Source: Teredinibacter purpureus (GTDB lineage Bacteria; Pseudomonadota; Gammaproteobacteria; Pseudomonadales; Cellvibrionaceae). From it: a DNA stretch of 64,000 nt. The notes under the pieces are model-generated. The model did not search any database, was not told the DNA's origin, and worked only from the letters and a program-made list of their open reading frames with translations. A program made the position numbers and the translations under genes. Location of the stretch: the NCBI RefSeq assembly GCF_014217335.1, contig NZ_CP060092.1:1443501-1507500 (forward strand), in the 5' to 3' direction. The stretch's first letter is position 1; each line of letters opens with the position of its first letter. Below are positions 54,168-64,000 of this stretch, piece after piece.

Positions 54168-55136
54168 TTATACCAATCCTGCTTGCAGCATGTCGTGCAT
54201 GTGCAATATGCCTATAGGTTTCTGGTTGTCGGCGACAACCAGCGCTGTAATCTTGTATTTTTCCATGATGTTAAAGGCTTCTGCCGCGAGGGCGGTAGGG
54301 GCAACTGTTAAGGGGTTGAGGCTCATTACCTCATCAATGGTAGAGGTTTTAACATCGATATTGTTATCAAGGCAGCGGCGCAAATCGCCGTCAGTGAATA
54401 CGCCGACAAGAGTGCCGGCTGCGTCGATAATTGTCGTCATGCCAAAGCTCTTTTTGCTCATCTCTGACAATGCTTCGAGCAGGCTAGTGCCGTTTGCAAC
54501 GCACGGCACGGCATCACCGCGGTGCATTATATCGCTTACACGTAATAATAGTTTTCGGCCTAGCGCGCCGCCGGGGTGTGAGAAGGCGAAGTCTTCGGCG
54601 GTAAAGCCGCGAGCTTCGAGTAGTGCGACGGCTAAAGCGTCACCCATAACAAGGCTAACGGTGGTGCTAGAAGTAGGGGCTAGGTCGAGTGGGCAGGCTT
54701 CGGTTTCCACCTGAATATCAAGGTAGATGTCAGCGGCCTCGCCTAGCGGACTTGTGGGCTTACCGGTCATGGCTATGAGAGGAATACCCATGCGCTTTAT
54801 CATCGGGAGCAGGGTCATAAGTTCGGGCGATGAGCCCGAGTTCGATATGGCGATAAAGACGTCGTCTCGCGTGACCATACCTAAGTCGCCGTGGCTGGCT
54901 TCACCCGGGTGAACGAACAATGCCGGTGTGCCAGTGCTCGCCAGTGTGGCGGCAATTTTCTTGGCAATATGACCCGATTTACCCATGCCCGAGACGACTA
55001 CGCGACCACGGCATTTTAATAAAATATTACAGGCCTGTTCGAAAGTCTCGTTGATACGATTATGCAGTTGAGCAACCGCGTCGCACTCCATTTTAATTGT
55101 GCGTTGCGCAGAGTGAATAAAATCGAAGCTACTCAT
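54168..55136 (-). CDS. kdsD: Arabinose-5-phosphate isomerase
   Basis: Converts ribulose 5-phosphate to arabinose 5-phosphate for Kdo synthesis. 322 aa from ATG 55136; the frame extends to 55208 but that part overlaps the antiporter gene. SIS domain (VVVSGMGKSGHIAKKIAAT, ISNSGSSPELM) followed by two CBS domains from about residue 205 (VGVFTDGDLRRCLD, KPIGILHMHDML). Confidence 0.95.
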   Translation of the reverse strand: MSSFDFIHSAQRTIKMECDAVAQLHNRINETFEQACNILLKCRGRVVVSGMGKSGHIAKKIAATLASTGTPALFVHPGEASHGDLGMVTRDDVFIAISNSGSSPELMTLLPMIKRMGIPLIAMTGKPTSPLGEAADIYLDIQVETEACPLDLAPTSSTTVSLVMGDALAVALLEARGFTAEDFAFSHPGGALGRKLLLRVSDIMHRGDAVPCVANGTSLLEALSEMSKKSFGMTTIIDAAGTLVGVFTDGDLRRCLDNNIDVKTSTIDEVMSLNPLTVAPTALAAEAFNIMEKYKITALVVADNQKPIGILHMHDMLQAGLV

Positions 55137-55156
55137 AATTAACAAGGAAGCCTTTT

Positions 55157-56155
55157 TTAAGACGTGGTCGTTTGGAAAAGTACAACATAATAACCGATGT
55201 AACCACATAGAAGGGTAACGCCGACCCAGCGACCAATGGCTGCGTCTTTTGTTTTTCGGTTAAACCATAATGTTTTTACAATGAGCAGAGCGAGAAGTAA
55301 GGTAAGCCCGAGCATAACGAGATAATCGCGGCTAAAAACAGAATTCTCCATTGTGGTGGTGGATACGATGCCGGGGATGGCCATTACGGCCATTAAATTA
55401 AACATGTTTGAGCCTATGATATTACCTAAGGCGATATCATGATGGCCTTTTAAGGCGCTGATCATTGTGGCGGCAAGTTCGGGCAAACTAGTGCCAATGG
55501 CGATAACGGTTAGGCCGATAATTAAGGGGCTTACGCCAGCCAGTTCGGCGGCAGACCGTGCGCCCCATACCAGCACTTCCGAGCTTACCATTAGCATGAC
55601 CAAACCAATAACAAACCACATTATGGCGTGGTTGCGTGGCATATCGGCCATTTCTTCCTCTTCTGCAATTTCGGTAGCGGTAAATTCTCGTTGTTTTACG
55701 CGCACCAAATAAAGAAGTGCTGGCGCAATCATGCCAAGCAGTATTACACCTTCTACCCACGTTAACGTAGCATCGAACAGAAAGTACCCCGAAAGACCGG
55801 TTATCAACAATAATATAGGGAGTTCGTGGTGAAGTATGTGCCGTTGAACGGGAATAGTTGCCACAATGGTGGTAGCGGCAAGCACTAAGCCAATGTTGGC
55901 AATGTTTGAACCCAGTGCGTTGCCCACCGCCAAGTCGCCGGCACCTTTCAGTGATGCACTAATGGACACCATTATTTCAGGGGCGGAAGTGCCGAATGAG
56001 ACAATGGTGAGGCCAATAATGAGTGGCGCAACGCCAAGTGATCGAGCAATAGACGCCGCTCCACCGACAAAACGATCGGCACTCCAGATAAGGCCTACGA
56101 ACCCGATCAGAATGGCAATAGTCACCTGAGCGATAAACGGTATAGATTCCAGCAT
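55157..56155 (-). CDS. Calcium/sodium antiporter (YrbG type)
   Basis: CaCA-family exchanger of 332 aa from ATG 56155 (TTG 56188 possible). The two alpha-repeats are clear: GLTIVSFGTSAPEIMVSI with GNALGSNIANIGLVLA, and GLTVIAIGTSLPELAATM with GNIIGSNMFNLMAVM. About ten membrane segments with a central acidic loop (EEEEMADMP). It stands next to kdsD as in E. coli and Pseudomonas. Confidence 0.94.
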   Translation of the reverse strand: MLESIPFIAQVTIAILIGFVGLIWSADRFVGGAASIARSLGVAPLIIGLTIVSFGTSAPEIMVSISASLKGAGDLAVGNALGSNIANIGLVLAATTIVATIPVQRHILHHELPILLLITGLSGYFLFDATLTWVEGVILLGMIAPALLYLVRVKQREFTATEIAEEEEMADMPRNHAIMWFVIGLVMLMVSSEVLVWGARSAAELAGVSPLIIGLTVIAIGTSLPELAATMISALKGHHDIALGNIIGSNMFNLMAVMAIPGIVSTTTMENSVFSRDYLVMLGLTLLLALLIVKTLWFNRKTKDAAIGRWVGVTLLCGYIGYYVVLFQTTTS

Positions 56156-56441
56156 AGAGCGTGTGTCTCGATTTTTTAAAGTGTGCAACCGTCAAAAACA
56201 GCTGTTGCCGAACCAGCTCATTCTTTAAAATGACGTTTTTTAGGCCTTGCTAGGCACCGCTGGCACTTGAGTTTTGACGAAAGGCCGCAATCTTATAGCG
56301 GCCGCTTGCCTATGCGCAACGTCAATCAGCTTATATTCAGTTTTCTCCCCTTATTATGGGGATCTGTGAACTTGCACGCGAACCTTCGCTCCAAGTTTTT
56401 TGTTGTAAGCATTATGTATTCCGTTTTTAAGGAGGGAGTTC

Positions 56442-57107
56442 GTGAATTCACCTGTTGTTAGTATCCCCAATCCACGCGGTTCTATGTCGTTATTTTCAAC
56501 CGTTTTGGTTTTTGCCGTTTGTTTGATGGCACCTTTGTTGGGGCATGCTCAGCCAAATAACGATAGCCTGTTGAGTGAACCGAGTAAGGTTGTTGAGACG
56601 CTTACACGTCAGTTATTAGATGTGGCGCGTAATGGTCAAACCCAATTAAAAGAAAACCCTGAAGATTTTTATACCGACATCGAGTCGGTATTAGAGCCTA
56701 TGGTGAGCTTTCGTTACATTGCAAAAAACGTCATGGGGCCGGCCTATTGGAATCAAGCCGATGACGCACAAAAGCAAGCCTTCTTGACTGTTTTTAAGCG
56801 TAGTTTGGTTGAAACCTACGTAAAAGGTATGTCGCAAAATCTAGACTACGATATAGCGCTCTTACCGGATAAAAGTACGGTTGACTCGAGGGTTGCGAAA
56901 ATTGTTCAAAAAATTACCAGCCCAGAAGACGCTACGTTGATCGTTTATTCGTTAGGTTTAGGGACGTCGGGTCAGTGGAAAGTGCTCAATGTTGTGTTAG
57001 ATGGTGTTAATTTAGGTAGTACATTTCGTGGGCAATTTGCGCAAGCTATGAAAGATAATGGCGGCAACCTTGATGCTTCTATTGCTGGATGGGCAGGTAA
57101 AAGCTAA
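56442..57107 (+). CDS. mlaC: Phospholipid-transport periplasmic protein MlaC
   Basis: Soluble lipid carrier between the MlaA-porin complex and the MlaFEDB transporter. 221 aa; signal peptide with FSTVLVFAVCLMAPLLGHA, then the MlaC fold with FRYIAKNVMGPAYWNQA and FLTVFKRSLVETYVKGMS. GTG start with a strong GGAGGGA. The other mla genes, which normally precede and follow it here, are absent. The 286-bp gap upstream holds no other gene. Confidence 0.92.
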   Translation: MNSPVVSIPNPRGSMSLFSTVLVFAVCLMAPLLGHAQPNNDSLLSEPSKVVETLTRQLLDVARNGQTQLKENPEDFYTDIESVLEPMVSFRYIAKNVMGPAYWNQADDAQKQAFLTVFKRSLVETYVKGMSQNLDYDIALLPDKSTVDSRVAKIVQKITSPEDATLIVYSLGLGTSGQWKVLNVVLDGVNLGSTFRGQFAQAMKDNGGNLDASIAGWAGKS

Positions 57108-57138
57108 AGCTTCGAGAAAGTACATGACTAGATTCCAG

Positions 57139-57165
57139 TAAAGCGGGTGCTATGCACCCGCTTTT
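57139..57165 (+). terminator. Rho-independent terminator after mlaC
   Basis: AAAGCGGGTGC / GCACCCGCTTT stem with a 3-nt loop, followed by TT and a short T-rich tail, 31 nt after the mlaC stop. It separates mlaC from ibaG-murA. Confidence 0.85.
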
Positions 57166-57251
57166 TGATTAAAATGGCGGCCCTTTGAACGGTGTTGGAT
57201 AAAATCAGCGCCGTTGTAGTCACAGATGTTCACTTCCTAAAGGCCCCGTTC

Positions 57252-57494
57252 ATGCAGCCAGATGAAATCAAATCCGTATTGGAATCTTCTATAGAGCAAG
57301 CGCAAGTGGAGGTTTCCAGTGATGGTAGCCACGTTAGCGTTGTTATCATAAGCCCCGCTTTCGAAGGCTTAACCCCCGTCAAAAAACAACAGCTCGTATA
57401 CTCTGTACTGCAAGACGCTATTGCCAGTGGCGCCATTCATGCTGTGCAGATGAAAACTTACACGCCCGCTCAATGGGCGGCGCAGAACGCTTGA
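57252..57494 (+). CDS. ibaG: BolA-family protein IbaG
   Basis: BolA-like partner of monothiol glutaredoxin in iron-sulfur handling. 80 aa from ATG 57252 (MQPDEIKSVLESSIEQA); the longer frame from 57192 is not family-like. The BolA core VVIISPAFEGLTPVKKQQLVY with C-terminal IHAVQMKTYTP is clear. Precedes murA, as in most gammaproteobacteria. Confidence 0.93.
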   Translation: MQPDEIKSVLESSIEQAQVEVSSDGSHVSVVIISPAFEGLTPVKKQQLVYSVLQDAIASGAIHAVQMKTYTPAQWAAQNA

Positions 57495-57537
57495 TCTAAC
57501 CTTCGCACGCGTTTTGAGGTGCAACAGTCGGTAGTAA

Positions 57538-58806
<1,269 letters not shown>

Positions 58807-58875
58807 GCGCACACGCGCTCATTAGCCGTAAAATTGTAAACTTATCGAGCGTTTGCTCATAAAAGGAACAGACTT

Positions 58876-59517
58876 ATGTCGCCACTAACAATCGCTCTAA
58901 CCAAAGGGCGTATATTGAAGGAAACCTTGCCGTTATTGGCCGCCGCAGGGATCGAGCCTTTAGAAGATATCGAAAAAAGCCGTAAGCTTACGTTTGAAAC
59001 AAGTTCGCAAAATGTTCGGTTGCTAATTTTGCGCGGCATAGATGTGCCGACTTATGTTGAATTTGGAGCTGCAGATGTAGGGGTTTCGGGTAAAGATACG
59101 TTAATAGAGCATAACAGTAAGAGCTATTACGAGCCGCTGGATTTGCACATTGCAACGTGCAAAATGATGACTGCCGGTATTAAAGGTGAATCGTTGAAGC
59201 CGGGCCGTATTCGTGTGGCTACCAAGTACGTTAATGTTGCAAAGCGCTACTATGCCGAGCAGGGCAGGCAAGCGGAGATTATTAAGCTTTATGGGGCGAT
59301 GGAATTAGCCCCTGTCATGAACTTATGTGATGAGATTGTTGATATCGTAGATACTGGCAATACCTTGCGGGCAAACGGATTGGAACCGCGCGATGAAATC
59401 TGTGATATTAGCTCACGTCTTATTGTTAATAAGGCGTCAATGAAAATGAAACACCGCGAAATTGAAGCGTTAATCGATGCGGTGGGCGCAGCGGTAAAAG
59501 AAACTCAACCTGCATAA
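58876..59517 (+). CDS. hisG: ATP phosphoribosyltransferase, short form
   Basis: First step of histidine synthesis. 213 aa, the short HisG form that lacks the C-terminal regulatory domain and needs HisZ; hisZ is not in this window. Motifs [27 protein letters not shown] and the PRPP loop [22 protein letters not shown] lies 8 nt before the ATG. Confidence 0.96.
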   Translation: MSPLTIALTKGRILKETLPLLAAAGIEPLEDIEKSRKLTFETSSQNVRLLILRGIDVPTYVEFGAADVGVSGKDTLIEHNSKSYYEPLDLHIATCKMMTAGIKGESLKPGRIRVATKYVNVAKRYYAEQGRQAEIIKLYGAMELAPVMNLCDEIVDIVDTGNTLRANGLEPRDEICDISSRLIVNKASMKMKHREIEALIDAVGAAVKETQPA

Positions 59518-59543
59518 TAACTAGATATAACGAGAACATAGCA

Positions 59544-60842
59544 ATGTTGATAAACCGATTAAATACAGCCGACAGCAATTTCACTCAGCGCATACGCGAG
59601 TTGTTGCGTTGGGAAGACGCTGTGAATAATGATGTAAACAATGTAGTGAGCGATATCCTAGCTCGCATTCGCACAGAAGGTGACGACGCCCTCGTTGAGT
59701 TTACGAATCGGTTTGATCATCGCAATGTTAAGAAAGCCTCTGAATTTATTATTGAAAGCCCGCAGTTAAAAGAAGCCTTGGAACGTATTCCGAAGGAGCA
59801 GGCTGATGCATTATGGCTGGCGGCAGAGCGTATTGAGCTATACCACTTACATCAAAAACAAGAGTCTTGGCAGTACACCGAAGATAACGGCACGGTACTG
59901 GGCCAAAAAGTAACGCCTTTAGACCGTGTTGGTTTGTATGCGCCAGGCGGTAAAGCCGCGTACCCGTCCTCCATCTTGATGGCGGCTCTACCCGCGAAAG
60001 TTGCCGGTGTTCCAGAAGTCGTTTTGGTAACGCCTACACCGAATGGTGATTATAACGATATTGTCTTGGCTGCTGCCGCGGTCGCAGGCGTTTCTCGTGT
60101 TGTGACCATTGGCGGTGCGCAGGCCATTGGAGCTTTGGCTTACGGAACGGCGACCATTCCGAAAGTGGATAAAATTGTTGGGCCGGGCAATATCTATGTT
60201 TCTACAGCAAAACGACAAGTTTTTGGTGCTGTTGATATCGATATGATTGCTGGTCCGTCTGAAATATTGATTGTATGTGACGGCCTTACCGATCCAGATT
60301 GGGTCGCGATGGATCTGTTTTCACAAGCCGAGCACGATGAAAATGCACAGGCGATATTGATCTGCCCAGATACTGACTATTTAAATCGTGTGGAAGCCAG
60401 TATTGAAAAATTACTTCCAACTTTATCGCGCGCCGATATTGCAAGCGTGTCATTGAAAAATCGCGGCGCGTTAATCGAAGTGAAAGATATGGCGGAAGCC
60501 GTTCAGCTGGCGAACTATATTGCGCCCGAACATTTGGAATTGTCGGTAGAAAACCCAGAAACTTTGGTCGACGATATTCGTCATGCTGGCGCTATTTTTA
60601 TGGGTCGTCATACCTCTGAATCTCTTGGGGATTATTGCGCAGGGCCGAATCATGTACTGCCCACTTCAGGTACCGCACGTTTTTCGTCGCCCCTAGGCGT
60701 TTATGACTACGTTAAACGCTCTTCCATTATTCACTGCTCAGAGCAGGGTGCATCGGAGCTGGGCAAGATCGCCTCGATATTGGCGCGCAGTGAGCGATTA
60801 GAAGCGCACGCACGATCAGCTGAGTACCGCATTAAAAAGTAA
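59544..60842 (+). CDS. hisD: Histidinol dehydrogenase
   Basis: Last two oxidations of histidine synthesis, zinc dependent. 432 aa with [47 protein letters not shown], the zinc ligands in [10 protein letters not shown] and the C-terminal [16 protein letters not shown]. It follows hisG by 26 nt. In Pseudomonas hisC comes next; here a dsbB-type gene does. Confidence 0.97.
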   Translation: MLINRLNTADSNFTQRIRELLRWEDAVNNDVNNVVSDILARIRTEGDDALVEFTNRFDHRNVKKASEFIIESPQLKEALERIPKEQADALWLAAERIELYHLHQKQESWQYTEDNGTVLGQKVTPLDRVGLYAPGGKAAYPSSILMAALPAKVAGVPEVVLVTPTPNGDYNDIVLAAAAVAGVSRVVTIGGAQAIGALAYGTATIPKVDKIVGPGNIYVSTAKRQVFGAVDIDMIAGPSEILIVCDGLTDPDWVAMDLFSQAEHDENAQAILICPDTDYLNRVEASIEKLLPTLSRADIASVSLKNRGALIEVKDMAEAVQLANYIAPEHLELSVENPETLVDDIRHAGAIFMGRHTSESLGDYCAGPNHVLPTSGTARFSSPLGVYDYVKRSSIIHCSEQGASELGKIASILARSERLEAHARSAEYRIKK

Positions 60843-60921
60843 GCGAAGACGGCAGTGCATTAATCCGCCCTTAGGTTTATACAGGTTTCTTCTTTCTAAT
60901 TTTATTTGGGGGTGTCCGTTT

Positions 60922-61446
60922 ATGAGTAAGGTTCTACCGTTTCTTTTTGCACTTGGAGAAAAATGGCAAGCGTGGCTCGCCATATTCATGGTATGTGTTG
61001 GTCTTGAGGCTGGCGCTATCTATTTTCAAGAAGTACTCATGTACTACCCCTGTGAACTGTGTATTTACACGCGCGTATGGATGACGGCCATGGCTTTGTT
61101 CGCGCTAGTGGCCATTCCTTTGCGCCATAACGTATGGGCGAGACGCGCCTGTATTGTCATTCAGTTGGTTTTAACGTTTGGTTTGATTCGGGTAGTGTGG
61201 AAGCTGCTGGGTATTGAATACGGATGGGGGCCTGATGGCGCGTGTAGTTTATACGCAAATTTCCCTCAGTGGGCACCGTTAGACGAGTGGCTGCCGGTTC
61301 TATTCAAAGTACAAGATTCGTGTGCCGCTACGCCTAAAGTGCTGTTTAGCCTGTCCATGGCAGATGGCTTGGCAGTGGTGTCGAGTGGTGTGTTTCTAGC
61401 GCTAGCCTTTGCTCTGTGGGGAAGTTTTCGGCCCGTGAAAATGTAA
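60922..61446 (+). CDS. dsbB: DsbB-family disulfide oxidoreductase
   Basis: Inner-membrane protein that reoxidises DsbA with quinone. 174 aa, four membrane segments. First Cys pair in YYPCELCIYTR (CxxC), second pair in the later periplasmic loop (GACSLYANFP and QDSCAATP). Length is as usual. A DsbI-like variant is possible. The stop overlaps the alkD start (TAATG). Confidence 0.9.
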   Translation: MSKVLPFLFALGEKWQAWLAIFMVCVGLEAGAIYFQEVLMYYPCELCIYTRVWMTAMALFALVAIPLRHNVWARRACIVIQLVLTFGLIRVVWKLLGIEYGWGPDGACSLYANFPQWAPLDEWLPVLFKVQDSCAATPKVLFSLSMADGLAVVSSGVFLALAFALWGSFRPVKM

Positions 61447-62156
61447 TGTCTGCGGTAAGTATTCAGCAACGCTTACGTTCTTTGGCAAGCCCTACTATAG
61501 CCGAACACTCTTTGCGGTTTTTTAAAACTGGCAAAGGAGAGTATGGCGAGGGCGATCAATTTCTTGGCCTTCGTGTTCCAGCGCTGCGAGCAGAAGTTAA
61601 ACGGAGCCATGACGAGCCTCTCGGTGAGATCCAAAAAATACTGCATTCGCCTTATCATGAAGAGCGTTTGTTTGCATTGTATGTGCTGGTAAAAAAATTT
61701 GGTTTAGCCAGAAAAGATAAAGAGGCTCAACGCAAAATTTATCAGCTCTACCTTGAGAGCACTCTTTATATTAATAATTGGGATTTAGTGGACAGTAGCG
61801 CATACCAGATAATTGGTGGCTACTTGCTCGATAAAAGCCGTAAACCTCTGTATCGGCTGGCGAAATCAGACGGGTGGTGGGAGCGCAGAATTTCAATGAT
61901 TGCGTGCTTTCAGTTTATACGTCATAACGACTTAGATGATGCGCTTGAACTGTCGAAGCAGTTTTTACTTGATGAACACGACTTAATGCATAAAGCGGTA
62001 GGCTGGATGTTGAGAGAGGTGGGAAAGCGCGACGAATCGCGCGAACTACAGTTTCTCGACCAGTATTATACCGTTATGCCACGGACTATGCTGCGTTATG
62101 CCATAGAGAAGTTTTCGCCAGAGGTGCGTGCGAGTTTTCTATCGGGTACGCGTTAG
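61446..62156 (+). CDS. alkD: DNA alkylation repair protein (AlkD-like)
   Basis: HEAT-like-repeat DNA glycosylase for N3/N7-alkylated purines. 236 aa from ATG 61446, which overlaps the dsbB stop; a longer frame to 61416 lies inside dsbB. Features: FFKTGKGEYGEGDQFLGLRVP near the N-terminus, NNWDLVDSSAYQIIGGYL and KAVGWMLREVGKRD. Its stop overlaps that of the convergent gene by 3 nt. Confidence 0.92.
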   Translation: MSAVSIQQRLRSLASPTIAEHSLRFFKTGKGEYGEGDQFLGLRVPALRAEVKRSHDEPLGEIQKILHSPYHEERLFALYVLVKKFGLARKDKEAQRKIYQLYLESTLYINNWDLVDSSAYQIIGGYLLDKSRKPLYRLAKSDGWWERRISMIACFQFIRHNDLDDALELSKQFLLDEHDLMHKAVGWMLREVGKRDESRELQFLDQYYTVMPRTMLRYAIEKFSPEVRASFLSGTR

Positions 62157-64000
62157 CTTTGCCATGCAAAACTAACTTTAGCGAAAACAGAACGTGAATC
62201 TTTTTCTATCCCTTCTAGAGTGTCATCCTGAAACCCTCTATCAGCAAAACCTAAATAGAAAAGGCTTTGAGCGTTAAGCTTGTATGAGTACATGATTTGG
62301 CTAGAAAAAAGCTTATCAACGGCATTTACATTGTTGTCGTCATCAGAATCAAAGTTGGCTTGGTATAGCGCCGCATTACGTTGGATGTCGGTGTACTGCA
62401 TGACCAACTTTAGTTGGTTGCGAATATCAAACTGATAGCTAAGGCGCAAATCGGTTTGATTGGCTGAATACAGTTTTCCGCCGTCCAGCTGTTGTAATGA
62501 GTCTGTTCGAATTGCCGTAGGATTAGCCGCTGTATCTATGGTGCTGTAGTTATGCGCGAGCCTCGCATTTAAGTGGTTGCTCAGCTGAAAATTGAGTGTA
62601 ATGTTGGCCCTTGTAGTTGTGCCCGGCTGACTATTAGTATAGTCGATTGTGTCACCGTAAAGTGCAAACATTTGAAGCTGTAGGTTTGAAAGTGGTCGAA
62701 AGCTGAGGTAAGCCTCTAAGAGTGCTTCATCGAAATAGTCCCCGCCAGAATTAAAATCCCCTTCGTAGAACTTCTCCGCCGCAATCGCACCGAGCCGAGC
62801 GTATGATTGCAGGGTTCCATTGATAGCGGCAAATAGTTTAAGCTGATTTTTTAAGCGCTTATCATTTTGATCATGCACATAATCCCAGTCAAACCAAAGG
62901 TAGGAGCGAGTGATAGCACTATTGGTATCGCCGTAATATTTGCGTTCGCCTTCAAGTGAAATCATTTTGTAATCGGCAGAGCTATTAAAACCCATGTCGG
63001 CTCGAAAGCCCGAGCCCACGTTTTTGTAGTTGGCTTCTAACCGATAATCTCGCGTATCTCGGATAAAGTCTAACGCAACTGCATGGCCTTGTTGTTGCTC
63101 CTCTAAATTGAATTCGTGTTGCAGGCTAAGTGGGTTCGCGCTGTCTGAAAAGGCTGTTTGATAGCGGATTTTGTCTTTTTCACCCAGCCAAATATGGCCG
63201 TCGATGGAAGCAACGATATTGCGATAGTCCTCGGCCTGCCGTGTGGTTATTAATGCGCCGAATTGATTGCGTGCACCTATGTCCATCCGGTAACGCGCAA
63301 TACCTATATTGCTGCCAATCGGTGTATCGTTATCTTCGTCGATCGGGTCTTCTATTACATATTCTGCAACATCTGAACTTTGATTGCCGGGTAGTAAAAA
63401 GGTCGTTGCGTTATCGTCGGCCATCAAAATGCCGTAGGCATGCGGGCCGCTCTTCCCCGTGAGTTTTACGCCAATATCCGGTTCGGCAATGTTGCGTGTG
63501 TGCACGAGATTAAAATTTCGGGTGGTGAAGTAATCCGAGCCGTCTAGAAAGAAAGGCCTGCGTTCTGGTAAAAACAGAGAGTAGGTATTGTTGACATTAA
63601 GTTGTGCGGCATCGGCTTCAATCTGTGAAAAATCTGGGTTTATAGTGGCGTTTACGACGGCGTTCTCGGTTATGCCCCAGCGTAAATCAAGTCCTGGTTG
63701 GGAATCTGTATCGCCTTTGTCCCAATCACCAGGTACGTCGTCGCGCGTGTTATTTTTGCTGAGCGTGAGTGTTGGTGTAAGTTGAAAATTATTGCCGGGT
63801 TTTACATTCGTAAAGCCCGAGACTTTATGGTATTGGCAAAGGTTACAGCTAATATTGGGGTCGCGTTGTATGTGTGTAAGCCAACGCGTTATGTCGCGTG
63901 GGTAAGCTCGGAAAATACCTACGCCCCAAGTAAGTTCCCCAGTACTGTTGGGAAACCGGAGTGCGCGAAAAGGAATACTGATCTCTGCTGTCCAGCCGTC
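62153..64000 (-). CDS. DUF5916-family outer-membrane protein, 5' end outside window
   Basis: The frame runs without a stop to the window edge, so the product is at least 615 aa and lacks its N-terminus here. Near the edge WTAEISIPFRALRFP is the end of a CBM9-like domain. INPDFSQIEADAAQLNVNN and LFLPERRPFFLDGSDYF are the DUF5916 signature. The rest is an amphipathic-strand barrel ending in an aromatic-rich FAKVSFAWQS. Members occur in polysaccharide-degrading marine bacteria; function unknown. Confidence 0.88.
   Translation of the reverse strand, partial: DGWTAEISIPFRALRFPNSTGELTWGVGIFRAYPRDITRWLTHIQRDPNISCNLCQYHKVSGFTNVKPGNNFQLTPTLTLSKNNTRDDVPGDWDKGDTDSQPGLDLRWGITENAVVNATINPDFSQIEADAAQLNVNNTYSLFLPERRPFFLDGSDYFTTRNFNLVHTRNIAEPDIGVKLTGKSGPHAYGILMADDNATTFLLPGNQSSDVAEYVIEDPIDEDNDTPIGSNIGIARYRMDIGARNQFGALITTRQAEDYRNIVASIDGHIWLGEKDKIRYQTAFSDSANPLSLQHEFNLEEQQQGHAVALDFIRDTRDYRLEANYKNVGSGFRADMGFNSSADYKMISLEGERKYYGDTNSAITRSYLWFDWDYVHDQNDKRLKNQLKLFAAINGTLQSYARLGAIAAEKFYEGDFNSGGDYFDEALLEAYLSFRPLSNLQLQMFALYGDTIDYTNSQPGTTTRANITLNFQLSNHLNARLAHNYSTIDTAANPTAIRTDSLQQLDGGKLYSANQTDLRLSYQFDIRNQLKLVMQYTDIQRNAALYQANFDSDDDNNVNAVDKLFSSQIMYSYKLNAQSLFYLGFADRGFQDDTLEGIEKDSRSVFAKVSFAWQS

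Overview
The window is a chromosomal segment of a gammaproteobacterium. Gene order closely follows the Pseudomonas-type blocks prs-tRNA(Gln)-ispE-lolB / hemA-prfA-prmC-moeB, gatCAB / mreBCD-maf-rng-yhdP-nit, and darP...npr-rapZ-ptsN-rpoN-lptBAC-kdsC-kdsD / mlaC-ibaG-murA-hisG-hisD. A lipid-anchored GH8 oligoxylanase-type enzyme, a large TonB-dependent receptor and a DUF5916 outer-membrane protein suggest a marine polysaccharide degrader of the Cellvibrionales type. That placement is inferred from gene content, not from a search.

Layout. Bases 1-8.9 kb hold the prs/ispE/lolB/TPR-lipoprotein group (minus strand), diverging from hemA-prfA-prmC-moeB (plus strand). Bases 8.9-20.4 kb hold accessory genes: an unknown membrane protein, a TonB receptor, a UDP-sugar 4-epimerase with a UDP-sugar dehydrogenase, rhlB, a double-receiver GGDEF-type regulator, a GH8 enzyme, cysZ and a small PA4642-type protein. 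Bases 20.6-34.0 kb hold gatCAB diverging from mreB-mreC-mreD-maf-rng-yhdP-nitrilase. Bases 45.9-61 kb return to conserved core: darP, mgtE, the Ntr phosphotransferase genes with rapZ and rpoN, the LPS-export and Kdo genes, then mlaC, ibaG, murA, hisG and hisD. The window closes with dsbB, alkD and a DUF5916 gene cut by the right edge.

The unusual part is 34.0-45.9 kb. It lies between the nitrilase gene and darP, where Pseudomonas-type genomes carry tldD. It is an integron gene-cassette array without an integrase (a CALIN): eleven complete attC sites, eleven intact cassettes, and broken cassettes at the right-hand side. In each cassette whose two boundaries are both readable, the 5' core 7-mer is the reverse complement of the first 7-mer of that cassette's own attC (one has a single mismatch), which fixes the boundaries to the base. 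The cassettes encode mostly unknown small proteins, several with signal peptides; one resembles EF-Tu domain III, one is YcxB-like, and one cassette has no ORF.

The right part of the array is broken by a 4.9-kb block bounded by two 1,251-bp, almost identical copies of an HUH (Y1/REP-associated) transposase element. The block carries what look like orphan toxin-tip/immunity modules, one with a Tlde1-like (DUF2778) peptidoglycan-targeting domain translationally coupled to a predicted periplasmic partner. It also has an XRE regulator with a palindromic operator and a CHC2 zinc-finger primase gene truncated by the second element. Short repeats with the same GGACACCC core as the element ends sit at both outer edges of the array.
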